A DNA stretch of 64,000 nucleotides from Bacillus benzoevorans (GCF_014207535.1 NZ_JACHGK010000001.1:1-64000), one strand, 5' to 3'; counted from the first letter of the stretch, positions 1 through 8,546 are shown. Notes: generated from the letters alone by a model not told the origin. Program-made: numbers and translations.

Positions 1-294
<294 letters not shown>

Positions 295-416
295 TAATTA
301 ATGATGATTGCTTGTTATTCACTTCTTCAGTATTATCTAGTTTTGAGGGAATAATTTCTGAGAATCCCTTGAAAAAAAATGTAAAGACATTATAATAATA
401 TATGTCTTGAAAATAG
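295..416 (+). other. 23S-5S spacer
   Basis: A short AT-rich spacer. It contains an imperfect hairpin, AAGACAT paired with ATGTCTT (about 384-410), just upstream of the 5S gene. It is probably part of the processing region between 23S and 5S. No gene is seen. Confidence 0.6.
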
Positions 417-532
<116 letters not shown>

Positions 533-538
533 TGTTAT

Positions 539-673
539 TCCGCAGTAGCTCAGTGAGCCGCGGCGTCCTGAAGAGGACGCGGCTTGCGATAAAAAGCCAA
601 GGCTTTTTCGGAGCACAAATCACAATCTTTATATAAAGGATTTTTTAAAAGATTTGGGGATAATACAATATTT
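539..673 (+). repeat. tRNA-Asn 5'-fragment repeat, unit 1
   Basis: The unit begins with the first 17 nt of the tRNA-Asn gene (539-555, same as 810-826). It then leaves the tRNA sequence and forms two hairpins: a GC-rich one (AGCC..GCGTCC, TGAAGA loop, GGACGC..GGCT, 555-584) and an AT-rich one (AAAAAGCC/GGCTTTTT, about 590-609). A roughly 64-nt AT-rich leader follows. The unit is repeated once more, and the leader of the second copy abuts the complete tRNA-Asn. The fragment lacks the anticodon, T and 3' acceptor parts, so it cannot be a functional tRNA. Confidence 0.85.
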
Positions 674-809
674 TCCGCAGTAGCTCAGTGAGCCGCGGTG
701 TCCTGAAGAGGACGCGGCTTGCGATAAAAAGCCAAGGGCTTTTTCGGAGCACAAATCACAATCTTTATATAAAGGATTTTTTTAAAGATTTGGGGATAAT
801 ACAATATTT
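674..809 (+). repeat. tRNA-Asn 5'-fragment repeat, unit 2
   Basis: Second tandem copy (136 bp against 135 bp). Differences from unit 1 are few: a C to T change in the first hairpin that turns a C-G pair into a U-G wobble, one extra G in the loop of the second hairpin, and small changes in an A/T run. The changes therefore preserve the predicted RNA structure. The leader ends directly at the true tRNA-Asn 5' end at 810. Confidence 0.85.
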
Positions 810-884
810 TCCGCAGTAGCTCAGTGGTAGAGCATTCGGCTGTTAACCGAACGGTCGTAGGTTCGAATCCTACCTGCGGAGCCA
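810..884 (+). tRNA. tRNA-Asn (GTT)
   Basis: Full cloverleaf of 75 nt with the GTT anticodon at 842-844, acceptor stem TCCGCAG/CTGCGGA and an encoded CCA. First gene of the tRNA cluster and the donor of the truncated 5' copies upstream. Confidence 0.97.
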
Positions 885-887
885 TAT

Positions 888-980
888 GGAGAGCTGTCCG
901 AGTGGCCGAAGGAGCACGATTGGAAATCGTGTAGGCGGGCAAAACCTGTCTCAAGGGTTCAAATCCCTTGCTCTCCGCCA
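888..980 (+). tRNA. tRNA-Ser (GGA)
   Basis: Class II tRNA of 93 nt with a long variable arm, anticodon GGA at 922-924, acceptor GGAGAGC/GCTCTCC and encoded CCA. Confidence 0.97.
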
Positions 981-991
981 TTTTATTTTAC

Positions 992-1066
992 GGCCCGTTG
1001 GTCAAGCGGTTAAGACACCGCCCTTTCACGGCGGTAACATGGGTTCGATTCCCATACGGGTCACCA
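992..1066 (+). tRNA. tRNA-Glu (TTC)
   Basis: 75 nt, anticodon TTC at 1025-1027 within the loop CTTTCAC, anticodon stem CCGCC/GGCGG, acceptor GGCCCGT/ACGGGTC, encoded CCA. Confidence 0.96.
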
Positions 1067-1078
1067 TTTAAATTATGT

Positions 1079-1154
1079 GGAGGTTTAGCTCAGCTGGGAG
1101 AGCATCTGCCTTACAAGCAGAGGGTCGGCGGTTCGAGCCCGTCAACCTCCACCA
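1079..1154 (+). tRNA. tRNA-Val (TAC)
   Basis: 76 nt, anticodon TAC at 1112-1114, acceptor pairs GGAGGTT with AACCTCC, encoded CCA. Confidence 0.97.
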
Positions 1155-1163
1155 TATTGTTTT

Positions 1164-1288
1164 TATTATCGCGGGGTGGAGCAACGAAGCGTTACTCCAT
1201 TGAAAAAGCTGCGAGTTGTACCGAATCGTAGATTCGGGACAGTCTTTACTCCTTATTGGAGTATGAATACTGTATAATTTTCTATTAT
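1164..1288 (+). repeat. tRNA-fMet 5'-fragment plus hairpin insert
   Basis: Positions 1164-1183 are identical to 1283-1302. They include the first 14 nt of the initiator tRNA (CGCGGGGTGGAGCA) and six bases upstream of it. After the fragment the sequence departs from the tRNA and forms three hairpins: GGAG.AACG/CGTT.CTCC (1178-1198, using bases of the tRNA fragment), CCGAATC/GATTCGG (about 1220-1236), and ACTCC/GGAGT (about 1250-1264). The arrangement mirrors the tRNA-Asn units but with a different insert and only one copy. Confidence 0.8.
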
Positions 1289-1362
<74 letters not shown>

Positions 1363-1365
1363 TAT

Positions 1366-1442
1366 GGTCCGGTAGTTCAGCTGGTTAGAATGCCTGCCTG
1401 TCACGCAGGAGGTCGCGGGTTCGAGTCCCGTCCGGACCGCCA
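1366..1442 (+). tRNA. tRNA-Asp (GTC)
   Basis: 77 nt, anticodon GTC at 1400-1402, acceptor GGTCCGG/CCGGACC, encoded CCA. Confidence 0.97.
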
Positions 1443-1468
1443 TTTTTTTAAAATTCAATATAACTTGT

Positions 1469-1544
1469 GGCTCAGTAGCTCAGTCGGTAGAGCAATGGAC
1501 TGAAAATCCATGTGTCGGCGGTTCGATTCCGTCCTGAGCCACCA
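1469..1544 (+). tRNA. tRNA-Phe (GAA)
   Basis: 76 nt, anticodon GAA at 1502-1504, acceptor GGCTCAG/CTGAGCC, encoded CCA. Confidence 0.97.
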
Positions 1545-1566
1545 TTTTTTTAGTTTCATTTAATAT

Positions 1567-1650
1567 GGAGGGGTAGCGAAGTGGCTAAACGCGACGGACT
1601 GTAAATCCGTTCCCTTGGGTTCGGCGGTTCGAATCCGTCCCCCTCCACCA
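1567..1650 (+). tRNA. tRNA-Tyr (GTA)
   Basis: Class II tRNA of 84 nt with a long variable arm, anticodon GTA at 1601-1603, encoded CCA. Confidence 0.97.
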
Positions 1651-1653
1651 TTT

Positions 1654-1724
1654 AGGGGTATAGTTTAAAGGTAGAACAAAGGTCTCCAAAACCTTCGGTG
1701 TGGGTTCAATTCCTACTACCCCTG
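1654..1724 (+). tRNA. tRNA-Trp (CCA)
   Basis: 71 nt, anticodon CCA at 1686-1688, acceptor AGGGGTA/TACCCCT. The 3'-terminal CCA is not encoded and must be added after transcription. Confidence 0.95.
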
Positions 1725-1737
1725 TTTGTAGTATTAT

Positions 1738-1814
1738 GGCGGCTGTGGTGAAGTGGTTAACACATCGGATTGTGGTTCCGACATTCGTGGGTTCGATCCC
1801 CATCAGCCGCCCCA
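1738..1814 (+). tRNA. tRNA-His (GTG)
   Basis: 77 nt, anticodon GTG at 1772-1774. It has the extra 5' G (position -1, base 1738) that faces C73, the hallmark of tRNA-His. CCA is encoded. Confidence 0.96.
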
Positions 1815-1832
1815 TTTATTAATTAGCATTAT

Positions 1833-1907
1833 TGGGCTATAGCCAAGCGGTAAGGCAACGGACTTTGACTCCGTCATGCGTTGGTTCAAATCCAGCTAGC
1901 CCAGCCA
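1833..1907 (+). tRNA. tRNA-Gln (TTG)
   Basis: 75 nt, anticodon TTG at 1865-1867, acceptor TGGGCTA/TAGCCCA, encoded CCA. Confidence 0.96.
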
Positions 1908-1911
1908 TTAT

Positions 1912-1986
1912 GCGGAAGTAGTTCAGTGGTAGAACATCACCTTGCCAAGGTGAGGGTCGCGGGTTCGAACCCCGTCTTCCGCTCCA
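1912..1986 (+). tRNA. tRNA-Gly (GCC)
   Basis: 75 nt, anticodon GCC at 1944-1946, acceptor GCGGAAG/CTTCCGC, encoded CCA. Confidence 0.97.
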
Positions 1987-1995
1987 AAATTTAAC

Positions 1996-2070
1996 GGCGG
2001 CATAGCCAAGTGGTAAGGCCAAGGTCTGCAAAACCTTTATCCACCGGTTCGAATCCGGTTGCCGCCTCCA
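1996..2070 (+). tRNA. tRNA-Cys (GCA)
   Basis: 75 nt, anticodon GCA at 2028-2030, acceptor GGCGGCA/TGCCGCC, encoded CCA. Confidence 0.96.
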
Positions 2071-2107
2071 ATTTTAGCATTTTCTATTGCATACAGATAG
2101 ATGATAT

Positions 2108-2196
2108 GCCGGGGTGGCGGAACTGGCAGACGCACAGGACTTAAAATCCTGCGGTAGGTGACTACCGTACCGGTTCGATTCCGGTCCTCGGCACCA
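2108..2196 (+). tRNA. tRNA-Leu (TAA)
   Basis: Class II tRNA of 89 nt, anticodon TAA at 2142-2144, long variable arm, encoded CCA. Confidence 0.96.
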
Positions 2197-2218
2197 GTAA
2201 TAAATGTTAATTGAATAT

Positions 2219-2300
2219 GCCGGTGTGGCGGAATTGGCAGACGCGCACGACTCAAAATCGTGTTCCTTCTGGAGTGTCGGTTCGACCCCGACCACCGGTA
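2219..2300 (+). tRNA. tRNA-Leu (CAA)
   Basis: Class II tRNA of 82 nt, anticodon CAA at 2253-2255, acceptor GCCGGTG/CACCGGT. The bases after the discriminator A are TCA, so CCA is not encoded. Last gene of the cluster. Confidence 0.94.
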
Positions 2301-2316
2301 TCATAAGAACAAAATG

Positions 2317-2366
2317 AAGCACTCACGAATGTTGATATATTTCAATGTTTGTGAGTGCTTTTTGTT
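2317..2366 (+). terminator. terminator of the rRNA/tRNA operon
   Basis: Inverted repeat AAGCACTCAC (2318-2327) with GTGAGTGCTT (2351-2360), followed by TTTTGTTTT. It lies just after the last tRNA. Confidence 0.88.
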
Positions 2367-2569
2367 TTGAATGTCAATTATGTTATTAATGTGAATTGAA
2401 TTATCCTTACAATACTTGGAGGAAAGATGGAAAAGGTTTGAGATTCATAAGCAGAAAATTTCCGGTTAATGTATATAGGGGAGGCTTAAGAAGCCGATAT
2501 TAGCGGAGATATTCCGATTAACTTCTCTAAATAAGACAAAATTCAAAGATTTGGATAGTATAAATGGAA
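2367..2569. other. intergenic region, no gene seen
   Basis: AT-rich DNA between the tRNA terminator and the terminator of the DUF779 gene. I see no convincing reading frame, RNA gene or promoter in it. Confidence 0.5.
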
Positions 2570-2609
2570 AAATAGGGTGAGAAAATCACTGCGATTTCGC
2601 ACCCTATTT
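2570..2609 (-). terminator. terminator downstream of the DUF779 gene
   Basis: Ten-base inverted repeat AAATAGGGTG/CACCCTATTT. On the minus strand the stem runs into TTTTTCC. It is about 80 bp beyond the stop codon of the DUF779 gene. Confidence 0.7.
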
Positions 2610-2687
2610 GCATTGTGATTTACTGTTTTGCACCTTTATGAAAACCCGTTAAACAAAAATACTGGAGAGTGATTCTTCAATAATAAA

Positions 2688-3050
2688 CTACAATAGTCTA
2701 ATTACTTCATGATACTCTTTGTCTGTGAAAACACGGGAGCGTGTAATGAAATGCTTGTCTTCGATACTATCAAGAGAGAATGCTGCGCCGCGTCCTGGAA
2801 TAGCATCAATGATTAATTGGGTATGTTTCCAATAATCATATTGGCTTTTATGCATGTAAAAGGGTATGTTCCCGATTGCGCCGAGGTAAATGTCGGAATT
2901 ACCTAATAAAAAGTCATCCTTACCGTAGCACATCGGAGCAGATCCGTCGCAGCAGCCGCCGGATTGATAAAACAGGATTTGTCCATGTTTCTCTTTCATT
3001 GTTTCTATTAATATTAGTGCTTTATCCGTTGCCGTAACACGTTCAACCAT
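2688..3050 (-). CDS. DUF779 family protein, aldehyde dehydrogenase partner
   Basis: A 120-residue protein that I assign to DUF779 from its GGCCDGSAPMC cysteine-rich motif (about residues 31-41) and its full-length match to the family size. Genes of this family usually sit next to AcoD/ExaC-type aldehyde dehydrogenases, as here: the start lies 17 bp after the dehydrogenase stop, so the two form one operon. The biochemical role is not established; the clustered cysteines suggest metal binding or redox chemistry, which is inference. The start ATG is preceded by AAAGGATG about 6 bases upstream. Confidence 0.88.
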   Translation of the reverse strand: MVERVTATDKALILIETMKEKHGQILFYQSGGCCDGSAPMCYGKDDFLLGNSDIYLGAIGNIPFYMHKSQYDYWKHTQLIIDAIPGRGAAFSLDSIEDKHFITRSRVFTDKEYHEVIRLL

Positions 3051-3067
3051 GGCAGCATCCTTTCACA

Positions 3068-4588
3068 TTAAAAGAAACCTTGGGCGTTTTTATTGTAATT
3101 GACTAATAAACATTTCGTTTGTTGATAGTGTTCCAGCATCATAGCATGGTTTTCACGACCAATGCCTGACATTTTATAACCGCCGAATGCAGCGCCTGCC
3201 GGATATTGGTGATAAGTATTGGTCCAAACACGACCGGCTTGAATGGCTCGTCCGGCACGGTAAGCAACATCGCCATTTCGTGACCATACACCTGCCCCCA
3301 AGCCATACATGGTATCATTGGCTATTTCGATTGCTTCCTCAAAGTCTTTGAAGGTAGTCACACTAAGGACTGGTCCAAAAATTTCCTCTTGAAAAATCCG
3401 CATTTTGTTATTTCCTTTGAATACGGTTGGCTGAATGTAATATCCATTTTCAAGCTGATTGCCAAGCTGATTTTCCTCTCCGCCAGCTAATAATTGTGCC
3501 CCCTCTTCTTTTCCCAGGCTGATGTATGAAAGGATTTTTTCCTTTTGTTCAATAGAGGCTTGGGCACCCATCATGACATCGGTGTCAAGCGGGTTTCCAA
3601 CTTTAATCGCTTTTACACGCTCTAATGCACGCTCCATAAATTTACCGTAAATCGACTCTTGAATTAGGGCGCGTGAAGGGCAAGTACAAACCTCGCCTTG
3701 ATTGAGGGCAAACATGACAAAACCTTCGATCGCTTTATCTAAGAATTCATCATCCTGATTCATCACATCTGCAAAGAATATATTTGGTGATTTTCCACCT
3801 AGTTCGAGCGTTACAGGAATGATATTTTCTGTTGCGTATTGCATAATTTGACGTCCAACCGCAGTTGATCCGGTGAAAGCCACCTTCGCAATACGAGGAT
3901 TTGTTGCAAGCGGTTTGCCTACTTCAATGCCGTAACCATTGACTACATTTAGAACTCCAGCAGGAAGTAAGTCCTGGATTAGCTCAACTAAGACCATGAT
4001 CGAAACAGGCGTTTGTTCAGCTGGTTTTAACACGATACAGTTGCCAGCAGCTAACGCTGGAGCCATTTTCCAAGCCGCCATTAAAATGGGGAAATTCCAT
4101 GGAATGATTTGTCCAACAACACCAAGCGGTTCATGGAAGTGGTACGCTACAGTATTATGATCTAATTGACTAGTCCGATCTTCCTGGGCACGAATCGCAC
4201 TGGCAAAATAGCGGAAATGATCAATCGCTAAAGGAATATCAGCGTTTAATGTTTCCCGGACTGCTTTCCCATTTTCCCAAGTTTCCGCTACAGCCAGCAT
4301 TTCTAAGTTCTCTTCAAGCCGGTCCGCAATCTTATTTAATATAAAAGCGCGTTCTGCTGCAGAAGTTTTTCCCCAAGCATCCTTTGCTGCATGGGCTGCA
4401 TCTAAAGCTAGTTCAATATCTTCAGCTGTAGAACGAGCAGCCAGAGTAAAGACTTCCCCGGTTACAGGAGTCTTATTTTCAAAATATTGGCCTTTTACCG
4501 GTGGAACCCATTCGCCGCCAATAAAATTATCATATTTTTCTTTGAATTGAACGTTTGCTCCTGATGTATTCGGATTAGCATAAATCAT
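3068..4588 (-). CDS. NAD-dependent aldehyde dehydrogenase (AcoD/ExaC type)
   Basis: This 506-residue enzyme oxidises aldehydes to acids with NAD+. Typical active-site elements are visible: PWNFP with Asn165, KPAEQTP with Lys188, the FTGSTAVG nucleotide-binding turn (238-245), LELGGKSP with general base Glu262, and NQGEVCTCPSR with catalytic Cys301. The double cysteine and the linked DUF779 gene point to the AcoD/ExaC branch (acetaldehyde and other short aldehydes). An in-frame extension upstream to 4753 is possible, but the start at 4588 has AAAGGAGAT at the right spacing and gives the usual family length. The true substrate cannot be read from the sequence. Divergent from the formate/C1 operon at 5256. 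Confidence 0.9.
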   Translation of the reverse strand: MIYANPNTSGANVQFKEKYDNFIGGEWVPPVKGQYFENKTPVTGEVFTLAARSTAEDIELALDAAHAAKDAWGKTSAAERAFILNKIADRLEENLEMLAVAETWENGKAVRETLNADIPLAIDHFRYFASAIRAQEDRTSQLDHNTVAYHFHEPLGVVGQIIPWNFPILMAAWKMAPALAAGNCIVLKPAEQTPVSIMVLVELIQDLLPAGVLNVVNGYGIEVGKPLATNPRIAKVAFTGSTAVGRQIMQYATENIIPVTLELGGKSPNIFFADVMNQDDEFLDKAIEGFVMFALNQGEVCTCPSRALIQESIYGKFMERALERVKAIKVGNPLDTDVMMGAQASIEQKEKILSYISLGKEEGAQLLAGGEENQLGNQLENGYYIQPTVFKGNNKMRIFQEEIFGPVLSVTTFKDFEEAIEIANDTMYGLGAGVWSRNGDVAYRAGRAIQAGRVWTNTYHQYPAGAAFGGYKMSGIGRENHAMMLEHYQQTKCLLVNYNKNAQGFF

Positions 4589-5255
4589 AGCTCCATCTCC
4601 TTTTTCTATTTTAATAAGATCTTGCGTACTGCTTTTTTTAGTTGGTAAGTCCCAATTTAAAACTATGTAATGGAAAAGTTGAATCCTTACTATTGGATTT
4701 GGACTAAAACCATCTGTATTTCCATTATAAGGGAACTTTTGTTGCTTGAACATATATTTTTTGAATATTATAACTATTTTAAATAAGTTTACTAAACTAA
4801 TAAAACATTAATATGTTCCTGAAAATAGGTTTAAATTGAATGTTATTTTCAAAAAATAATTATTTTGCATTAAGGAATAATAATAATAGTAATTAAGAAT
4901 TTACAAATAAAATCAATTATATTACAATAACAATGTGAGTGTTGGCAGCATCCTTGTACATAGGAATCAATTTCACAGACCGTATACTGCAGATACTGTC
5001 TGAAAATAAAAGTTATAGAGTAGTTGGTATTATCCGTAACCTGAGCTCAGACCTAGTCATTGTGCCCGTTTGAGAGTCGCTTAGGGAATTTGTTTTATCA
5101 TAAAGAATCGACAAAAGATACACAATAAAGTAAGCGGTTACGATACTCGTGCAAACTTTGAAATCGAATGAAAAAAATTCCTTCATTGATTTGAAGTCTA
5201 CGTTTGCTAAATCTTACTGCAAAACAATAAACCGATACATATAAGGAGAGATCAT
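4589..5255. other. divergent intergenic region (ALDH / fhs)
   Basis: A 667-bp AT-rich region between two divergent operons, long enough for complex control. It holds a sigma-54-like promoter facing fhs (4943-4957), a perfect 10-bp palindrome CTGAGCTCAG (about 5040-5049), and a roughly 290-nt stretch between that promoter and fhs with no obvious gene. I could not recognise a known riboswitch in it. Confidence 0.5.
4943..4957 (+). promoter_or_regulatory. possible sigma-54 (-24/-12) promoter
   Basis: TTGGCAGCATCCTTGT has GG (4944-4945), exactly ten bases, then GT. This matches the sigma-54 spacing, with TGGCA well conserved, but the usual GC at -12 is GT. It faces fhs, whose start is about 300 bp away. 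Weak evidence without an identified activator site. Confidence 0.3.
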
Positions 5256-6926
5256 ATGAAAACAGATGTTCAAATTGCCCAAGAGGCTAAAATGCGCCCA
5301 ATTAGTGAGATTGCTGATTCACTAGGAATTACTGATGATGAATTGGAATTATACGGAAAGTATAAAGCAAAGGTATCATTGGATGTATTATCCCGCTTAG
5401 AAAATAAGCCTGACGGAAAACTTATTCTTGTAACAGCTATTAATCCAACTCCTGCCGGAGAAGGAAAAACAACAATGAATGTTGGTCTTTCAATGGGATT
5501 AAATAAAATTGGCAAGAAAACAATTACAGCATTAAGAGAACCATCTCTAGGTCCTGTATTTGGTGTAAAAGGTGGAGCTGCCGGCGGCGGTTATGCTCAA
5601 GTTGTACCAATGGAAGACATCAACCTTCACTTTACTGGTGATTTCCATGCGATTACATCTGCCCATAATTTACTTGCGGCTCTACTTGATAATCATTTGC
5701 AGCAAGGCAATGCTCTTAAAATCGAACCGAAGAAAATCGTTTGGAGAAGAGTACTTGACATGAATGACCGTGCTCTTAGAAATATTGTGATTGGTCTTGG
5801 CGGGAAACCAGACGGCGTTGTGAGACAGAGCGGGTTTGATATTACCGTTGCATCCGAAATTATGGCGATTCTTTGCCTGGCAACAAGTGTGTCAGACTTA
5901 AAAGACAGACTATCAAGAATGGTCGTGGCCTACAATACAGACGGAGAAGCTGTAACAGCTGGACAATTAAATGCAACAGGTGCAATGGCCATGTTATTAA
6001 AAGATGCCATTAAACCAAACTTAGTTCAAACGATTGAAAATACACCAGCATTCATCCATGGTGGACCGTTTGCGAATATTGCTCATGGTTGTAACTCTGT
6101 TATGGCCACAAGAATTGGTTTAAAACTAGCTGATTATGTAGTAACAGAAGCTGGTTTTGGTGCAGATTTAGGTGCAGAGAAATTCTTTGATATCAAATCT
6201 AGATTTGCCGGATTAAATCCAAATGCGGTTGTCATAGTTGCGACTATTAGAGCACTTAAAATGAATGGCGGCGTTCCTAAGACAGAGCTTGCTGCTGAAA
6301 ATCTGCAGGCTCTTGAAGCAGGTCTTGCAAACCTTGAAAGACATATTGAAAATGTCAATAAATTTGGCGTGCCTGCTGTTGTTGCTATCAATAAATTCCC
6401 AACAGATACAGAAGCTGAAATTCAATTATTAAAAGAAAAATGTGCTGCACGCGGGGTAGATGTGGTGCTTGCAGAAGTATTTACAAAAGGTGGAGAAGGT
6501 GCTGTTGAATTAGCACAAAAAGTGGTTGAAGTGATTGAAACAAAACCATCTAATTACGCACCGCTTTATGATGTACACTCTTCCATTGAAGAGAAAATTT
6601 CAACCATTGCTAAGGAAATTTATCGTGCGGACGGAGTGGACTTTACTGCTCCTGCAAAAAAACAAATTGCTGAACTTGAGAAGCTTGGTTTAGATAAAAT
6701 GCCGATTTGTATGGCGAAAACTCAATACTCTTTCTCAGATAATGAGAAGTTACTTGGAGCTCCAACTGGATTTAGAATTACAGTTAGAGAAGTTAAGGTA
6801 AGTGCAGGGGCAGGCTTCATTGTAGCTTTAACAGGCTCCATTATGACAATGCCAGGTCTTCCTAAAGTTCCGGCAGCAAATGGAATGGATATTTTAGAGA
6901 GCGGAGAAATTGTCGGACTCTCATAA
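5256..6926 (+). CDS. fhs: formate--tetrahydrofolate ligase
   Basis: A 556-residue enzyme that makes 10-formyl-THF from formate, ATP and THF; the reaction is reversible. The length is standard for bacterial Fhs. The ATP-binding loop TPAGEGKTT (about residues 66-74) and the conserved EPSLGPVFG(V)KGGAAGGGYAQ region (about 95-115) are clear. The start ATG is preceded by AAGGAGAG at 7-8 bases. First gene of a same-strand cluster with folD, fchA, a formate/nitrite-family channel and folE; the stop lies 14 bp before the folD start, so these two are translationally close. Confidence 0.97.
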   Translation: MKTDVQIAQEAKMRPISEIADSLGITDDELELYGKYKAKVSLDVLSRLENKPDGKLILVTAINPTPAGEGKTTMNVGLSMGLNKIGKKTITALREPSLGPVFGVKGGAAGGGYAQVVPMEDINLHFTGDFHAITSAHNLLAALLDNHLQQGNALKIEPKKIVWRRVLDMNDRALRNIVIGLGGKPDGVVRQSGFDITVASEIMAILCLATSVSDLKDRLSRMVVAYNTDGEAVTAGQLNATGAMAMLLKDAIKPNLVQTIENTPAFIHGGPFANIAHGCNSVMATRIGLKLADYVVTEAGFGADLGAEKFFDIKSRFAGLNPNAVVIVATIRALKMNGGVPKTELAAENLQALEAGLANLERHIENVNKFGVPAVVAINKFPTDTEAEIQLLKEKCAARGVDVVLAEVFTKGGEGAVELAQKVVEVIETKPSNYAPLYDVHSSIEEKISTIAKEIYRADGVDFTAPAKKQIAELEKLGLDKMPICMAKTQYSFSDNEKLLGAPTGFRITVREVKVSAGAGFIVALTGSIMTMPGLPKVPAANGMDILESGEIVGLS

Positions 6927-6940
6927 TGAGGAGGGAAAAC

Positions 6941-7816
6941 ATGGGCGAGAAATTAGCAGGAAAACCAGTTGTTCAATCATTAAGAGAAAATATTATCTCA
7001 AGAGTAGAAGCGCTTAAAGAAAAAGAAATCAATCCAACTCTTTTGTTAATTAGAGTTGGTGCACGTGAAGACGATCTTTCTTATGAAAGAGGGATTTTAA
7101 AAAACTGCGATCTATTAGGGATTAATATCAATGTGCTGGAGCTTCCAGTCACTGTTTCCATGGAAGAATTAACGTCTGTTTTTGAAAAAGCAAATAAAGA
7201 TGAGAATGTTCATGGAATGATGATTTTCAGACCGCTTCCGGATCATCTGGATATAGATGTGATTCAAAATCTAATTGCCCCTGAAAAAGATATTGACTGC
7301 ATGAATCCAGTCAACTTAGAAAGAGTCTTCGAGGGTCACAGCACAGGATTTGCTCCTTGTACACCGAAAGCAGTCATTGAAATACTTAAATCTTATCAGA
7401 TTCCTTTAAGTGGAGCGAATGTAGCAGTTGCGGGAAGGAGCCTGGTTGTAGGAAAGCCCCTTGCTATGCTGCTTTTAGATGAAAATGCAACGGTAACGAT
7501 TTGCCACTCACGTACGAAGGATATGCCTGCTGTTACTGCAAAAGCAGATGTTGTGGTAGCCGCGATTGGAAAGGCTAAGTTTATGGATGAAAAGTACTTT
7601 GGTGAACATTCAATCGTTATCGATGTTGGCATCAATGATGATGGAAATGGCGGCATTTGCGGGGATGTTGATTATGATCAAGTCTTTGACAAGGTAAAAG
7701 CCATTACACCTTCCATCGGTGGTGTTGGACTGATTACGACAACCATTCTATTGGGTCATGTGGTGCAAGCTTGTGAAAATTTAACGAGCACAAAAAAGAA
7801 GCCCAGTTTAGTGTAA
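6941..7816 (+). CDS. folD: methylene-THF dehydrogenase FolD, probably lacking cyclohydrolase activity
   Basis: This 291-residue FolD-family protein interconverts methylene- and methenyl-THF using NAD(P). The Rossmann motif VAGRSLVVGKPLA and the C-terminal PSIGGVGLITTTIL are typical. In bifunctional FolD the motif is Y-x-x-x-K, where the lysine is needed for cyclohydrolase activity. Here the motif reads SYERGILKNC: Tyr48 is kept but the lysine position is Ile52. The protein is therefore predicted to be a dehydrogenase only, with the next gene fchA supplying the cyclohydrolase step. This variant resembles clostridial FolD proteins (recollection, not a search). The start at 6941 follows GAGGAGGG; an earlier ATG at 6926 overlaps that site. 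Confidence 0.92.
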   Translation: MGEKLAGKPVVQSLRENIISRVEALKEKEINPTLLLIRVGAREDDLSYERGILKNCDLLGININVLELPVTVSMEELTSVFEKANKDENVHGMMIFRPLPDHLDIDVIQNLIAPEKDIDCMNPVNLERVFEGHSTGFAPCTPKAVIEILKSYQIPLSGANVAVAGRSLVVGKPLAMLLLDENATVTICHSRTKDMPAVTAKADVVVAAIGKAKFMDEKYFGEHSIVIDVGINDDGNGGICGDVDYDQVFDKVKAITPSIGGVGLITTTILLGHVVQACENLTSTKKKPSLV

Positions 7817-7916
7817 GGATAAATTTGAACTGAATCATAGGGAAGGTAAAAGGATAAGTTTTACTTTTGCCTTCCTTTATAAAATGGGCGTCTGAATTAT
7901 TATTGGAGGGATCGCT

Positions 7917-8546
7917 TTGTTAGAAAAAAGCAGCAATGAATTTATCCAAGAACTCTCATCAAAAGCGCCGGTACCAGGCGGCGGCGGTGCCTCAGCCTAT
8001 GTTGGCGCACTGGGAATGGCATTAGGAAGTATGGTAGGAAACCTGACCGTGGGAAAAAAGAAATATAAGGATGTAGAAGAAGATATCATTAAACTTCTTG
8101 AAAAATCAGAAGAGATTATTAATAATCTTAAAAGTCTAGTACAAAAAGATGCGGATGTTTTCTATCCTCTCTCTCAAGCCTACGGATTACCTGCAGCCAC
8201 AGAAGAAGAGAAAAAGAAGAAAGAAGAAGTCCTGCAAGGTGTACTTGTTGAAGCCTCAATGGTACCGCTTGAGATTGCCCGCAATTGTTTAGCTGCGATT
8301 AATTTACATGAAGAGTATGGAAAAAAAGGTACTCGTATTGCGATCAGCGATGTTGGAGTGGGAGTAGTATTTTGTAAAGCAGCCCTGCAGGGAGCAAAAT
8401 TGAATGTTTTAATTAATACTAAAATCATGAAAGACGAAAACCTTAAAAACAAAATAGAAAGTGAATTATTTGAAATTGAAAAAGTTGGCATAGCAAAGGC
8501 TGATAAAATATTTAATGATGTAGAACAAATGTTGATTGCAAAATAG
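7917..8546 (+). CDS. fchA: methenyl-THF cyclohydrolase / cyclodeaminase family (FchA)
   Basis: A 209-residue protein of the FTCD C-terminal (cyclodeaminase/cyclohydrolase) family. The diagnostic PVPGGGGASAYVGALG motif lies near the N-terminus (about 19-34), and the rest is helical, as in this all-alpha family. In acetogenic clostridia FchA converts 10-formyl-THF to methenyl-THF. Its place beside fhs and a FolD missing the cyclohydrolase lysine supports that role over histidine degradation. The start is TTG with GGAGGG 8 bases upstream; it lies 100 bp after folD, in the same orientation. Confidence 0.9.
   Translation: MLEKSSNEFIQELSSKAPVPGGGGASAYVGALGMALGSMVGNLTVGKKKYKDVEEDIIKLLEKSEEIINNLKSLVQKDADVFYPLSQAYGLPAATEEEKKKKEEVLQGVLVEASMVPLEIARNCLAAINLHEEYGKKGTRIAISDVGVGVVFCKAALQGAKLNVLINTKIMKDENLKNKIESELFEIEKVGIAKADKIFNDVEQMLIAK

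Noticed and set aside
550..610. Intrinsic terminator between 5S and tRNA genes
   Set aside because: The AT-rich hairpin followed by T's looks like one, but its stem is weak and the downstream tRNA cluster lacks a clear promoter of its own, so full termination here is unlikely.
4589..4753. Longer N-terminus of the aldehyde dehydrogenase
   Set aside because: The added 55 residues have no family match and a good ribosome binding site supports the start at 4588.
4958..5255. Tetrahydrofolate riboswitch in the fhs leader
   Set aside because: A fhs leader is a natural place for one, but the conserved THF riboswitch blocks (GGAGAGUAG and the CCGCUCC closing strand) are not present in recognisable form.
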